NCBI GenBank assembly: GCA_028874675.1
Contig: JAPPJA010000064.1
Span: 1 to 7,256 of the forward strand
Source: Chloroflexota bacterium
Lineage (GTDB): Bacteria; Chloroflexota; Dehalococcoidia; Lucifugimonadales; UBA3495
DNA: 7,256 bases
Reading direction: 5' to 3'
A program made the position numbers and the translations under genes. This document shows, in pieces, positions 6,217-7,256 of the stretch; position 1 is the stretch's first letter; the number at the start of each line of letters is the position of its first letter. The notes below the pieces were generated by a model. It was given only the letters and a program-made list of their open reading frames with translations. It was not told the DNA's origin and did no database searches.

Positions 6217-7256
6217 ATGACTTGGGAAGATGAAGGACTGGAGCCGGGAGATTCGCCGGAGGAGCGGCGCGAGTTCCGGCGGATGATGGACGCCCTGGGC
6301 ATGGAGGGAATCCGCCGGATGGTCGAGCGGCTGACCGGGGAGATCGAGGCGAACCCCCACGACAACCAACGCCTGTACACCCGGGGACTGCTGTACAACG
6401 AGCTGGGTGAGCACCGCCTGGCGACGGAGGACTACGGCAGGATCATCGCCCGGGACCCGGCCAACGCCAACGCCCGCCAGGGCCGGGCCCGCGCCTGGTC
6501 CGGTATGGGGGAACTCCGCCAGGCGGTGGAGGACTACGGCGCCGCCATCCGCCTGGCACCCGGCAACGCGGTGGCCCACTACAGCCGGGGGGCATGCCTG
6601 GCCGAGCTTGGCGATCTGGAGGGGGCCATGAGCGACTTCGACCTGGCCGTCCTGCTGGCCCCGGACGACGCCGACGCCTGGTACAACCGGGGGTTGACCC
6701 ACGCCGCTATGGGCGAGCCCCTCCTGGCGGTGGAGGACCTGGGCCGGGCCATCGCCATCAACCCCCGTCTTCCTGAGGCTCACCACAACCGGGGCGCCGC
6801 CTATCGCGCCCTCGGGGAGCTGGAGAGGGCCATTGAGGACTTCGACGCGGCCATCGCGCTCCAACCGCTCAACAACCTCTCACGCCACTCCAGGGGAGTC
6901 TTCAGGCTCAATCTCGGACAGTTCGACCGGGCCGTCGAGGACTTTGACGCGGTCCTGGACCTGGACCCGGACAACGCGGAAGCTCTCCGCGACAGGGGGG
7001 TGGCCCTGGGCGGTCTGGGCCGCGATGAAGAGGCGATTATGGCCTTCGACAGGTCCCTGGGCCTGGACCCCGGCAACCCGGGGACCCTCACCGCCAGGGG
7101 CTTGGCCCGTGCGGCCCTGGGACGGTACGACGAGGCAATTGAAGACTACACCAGGGTCATCGAAACGAATCCCGGGGACGCCAGGGTCCTGTATGAGAGG
7201 GGTACCGCCCACCTGTTTGTGGACCGCAAGGGCGACGCCATCGAGGACTTCAGCGC
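6217..7256 (+). CDS. Tetratricopeptide-repeat (TPR) protein, 3' end outside window
   Basis: The frame is open from ATG 6217 to the window edge, giving 346 full codons without a stop. After a charged N-terminal segment (1-42) the protein is all TPR. Units of the type YxxRGxxxxxLGxxxxAIEDFxxAIxLxP repeat, with the closing Pro at residues 47, 81, 115, 149, 183, 217, 251, 285 and 319. That is exactly 34 residues each time, so nine repeats have begun. TPR arrays form a curved helical scaffold that binds other proteins or peptides. No signal peptide, membrane segment or catalytic domain is visible in the part present, so a cytoplasmic adaptor is likely; a C-terminal domain could lie outside. The start follows an excellent GGAGG. 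GC is high (44 of 60 bases in 6421-6480, counted by eye), unlike the left side, which suggests native host sequence. The partner is unknown. Confidence 0.9.
   Translation, partial: MTWEDEGLEPGDSPEERREFRRMMDALGMEGIRRMVERLTGEIEANPHDNQRLYTRGLLYNELGEHRLATEDYGRIIARDPANANARQGRARAWSGMGELRQAVEDYGAAIRLAPGNAVAHYSRGACLAELGDLEGAMSDFDLAVLLAPDDADAWYNRGLTHAAMGEPLLAVEDLGRAIAINPRLPEAHHNRGAAYRALGELERAIEDFDAAIALQPLNNLSRHSRGVFRLNLGQFDRAVEDFDAVLDLDPDNAEALRDRGVALGGLGRDEEAIMAFDRSLGLDPGNPGTLTARGLARAALGRYDEAIEDYTRVIETNPGDARVLYERGTAHLFVDRKGDAIEDFS

Noticed and set aside
5866..6864. 332-codon minus-strand open frame rich in Gly, Val and Pro
   Set aside because: It is antisense to the HTH and TPR genes. Long antisense frames are common opposite GC-rich coding DNA, and the plus-strand TPR pattern is unmistakable.

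Overview
The window looks like a GC-rich bacterial chromosome with a decayed, mosaic anti-phage/restriction island on the left (about 1-5620) and a more GC-rich, host-like region on the right (about 5640-7256). No rRNA, tRNA, CRISPR array or plasmid gene is visible, and the host cannot be named from the sequence. The strong GGAGG ribosome-binding sites and the GC-rich TPR gene would fit groups such as Chloroflexota or Actinomycetota, but that is a guess.

Left part. Positions 1-212 (+) hold the C-terminal end of an Eco57I/BREX-PglX-type adenine methyltransferase, apparently broken by a one-base frameshift near 45-49. Facing it, at 274-1068 (-), is a 264-codon piece that is only the C-terminal target-recognition domain of a second member of the same family. 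It lacks a methyltransferase domain and has no visible ribosome-binding site. The two C-terminal ends converge on a 61-bp gap containing a small hairpin. Next comes a 255-bp leader with gene scraps and a long imperfect palindrome, then an intact tyrosine recombinase (1324-2292, +).

Centre. A complete 1078-residue protein (2384-5620, +) joins an N-terminal phospholipase D-like nuclease domain to a SNF2/DEAH helicase. This is the type of effector found beside adenine methyltransferases in DISARM-like and type I/III-like restriction loci. Methyltransferase, inverted spare recognition domain, site-specific recombinase and nuclease-helicase together suggest a restriction-type defence locus whose DNA specificity could once be switched by DNA inversion. 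Known BREX pglX and type I hsdS switches work this way. Here at least the methyltransferase end seems broken, so the switch may be dead or locked off.

Right part. A small XRE-like helix-turn-helix protein (about 5758-6003, +) is followed, after 213 bp containing small inverted repeats, by a TPR protein (from 6217, +) that runs off the window. Its nine repeats keep an exact 34-residue register. GC content rises sharply here, consistent with leaving the island.
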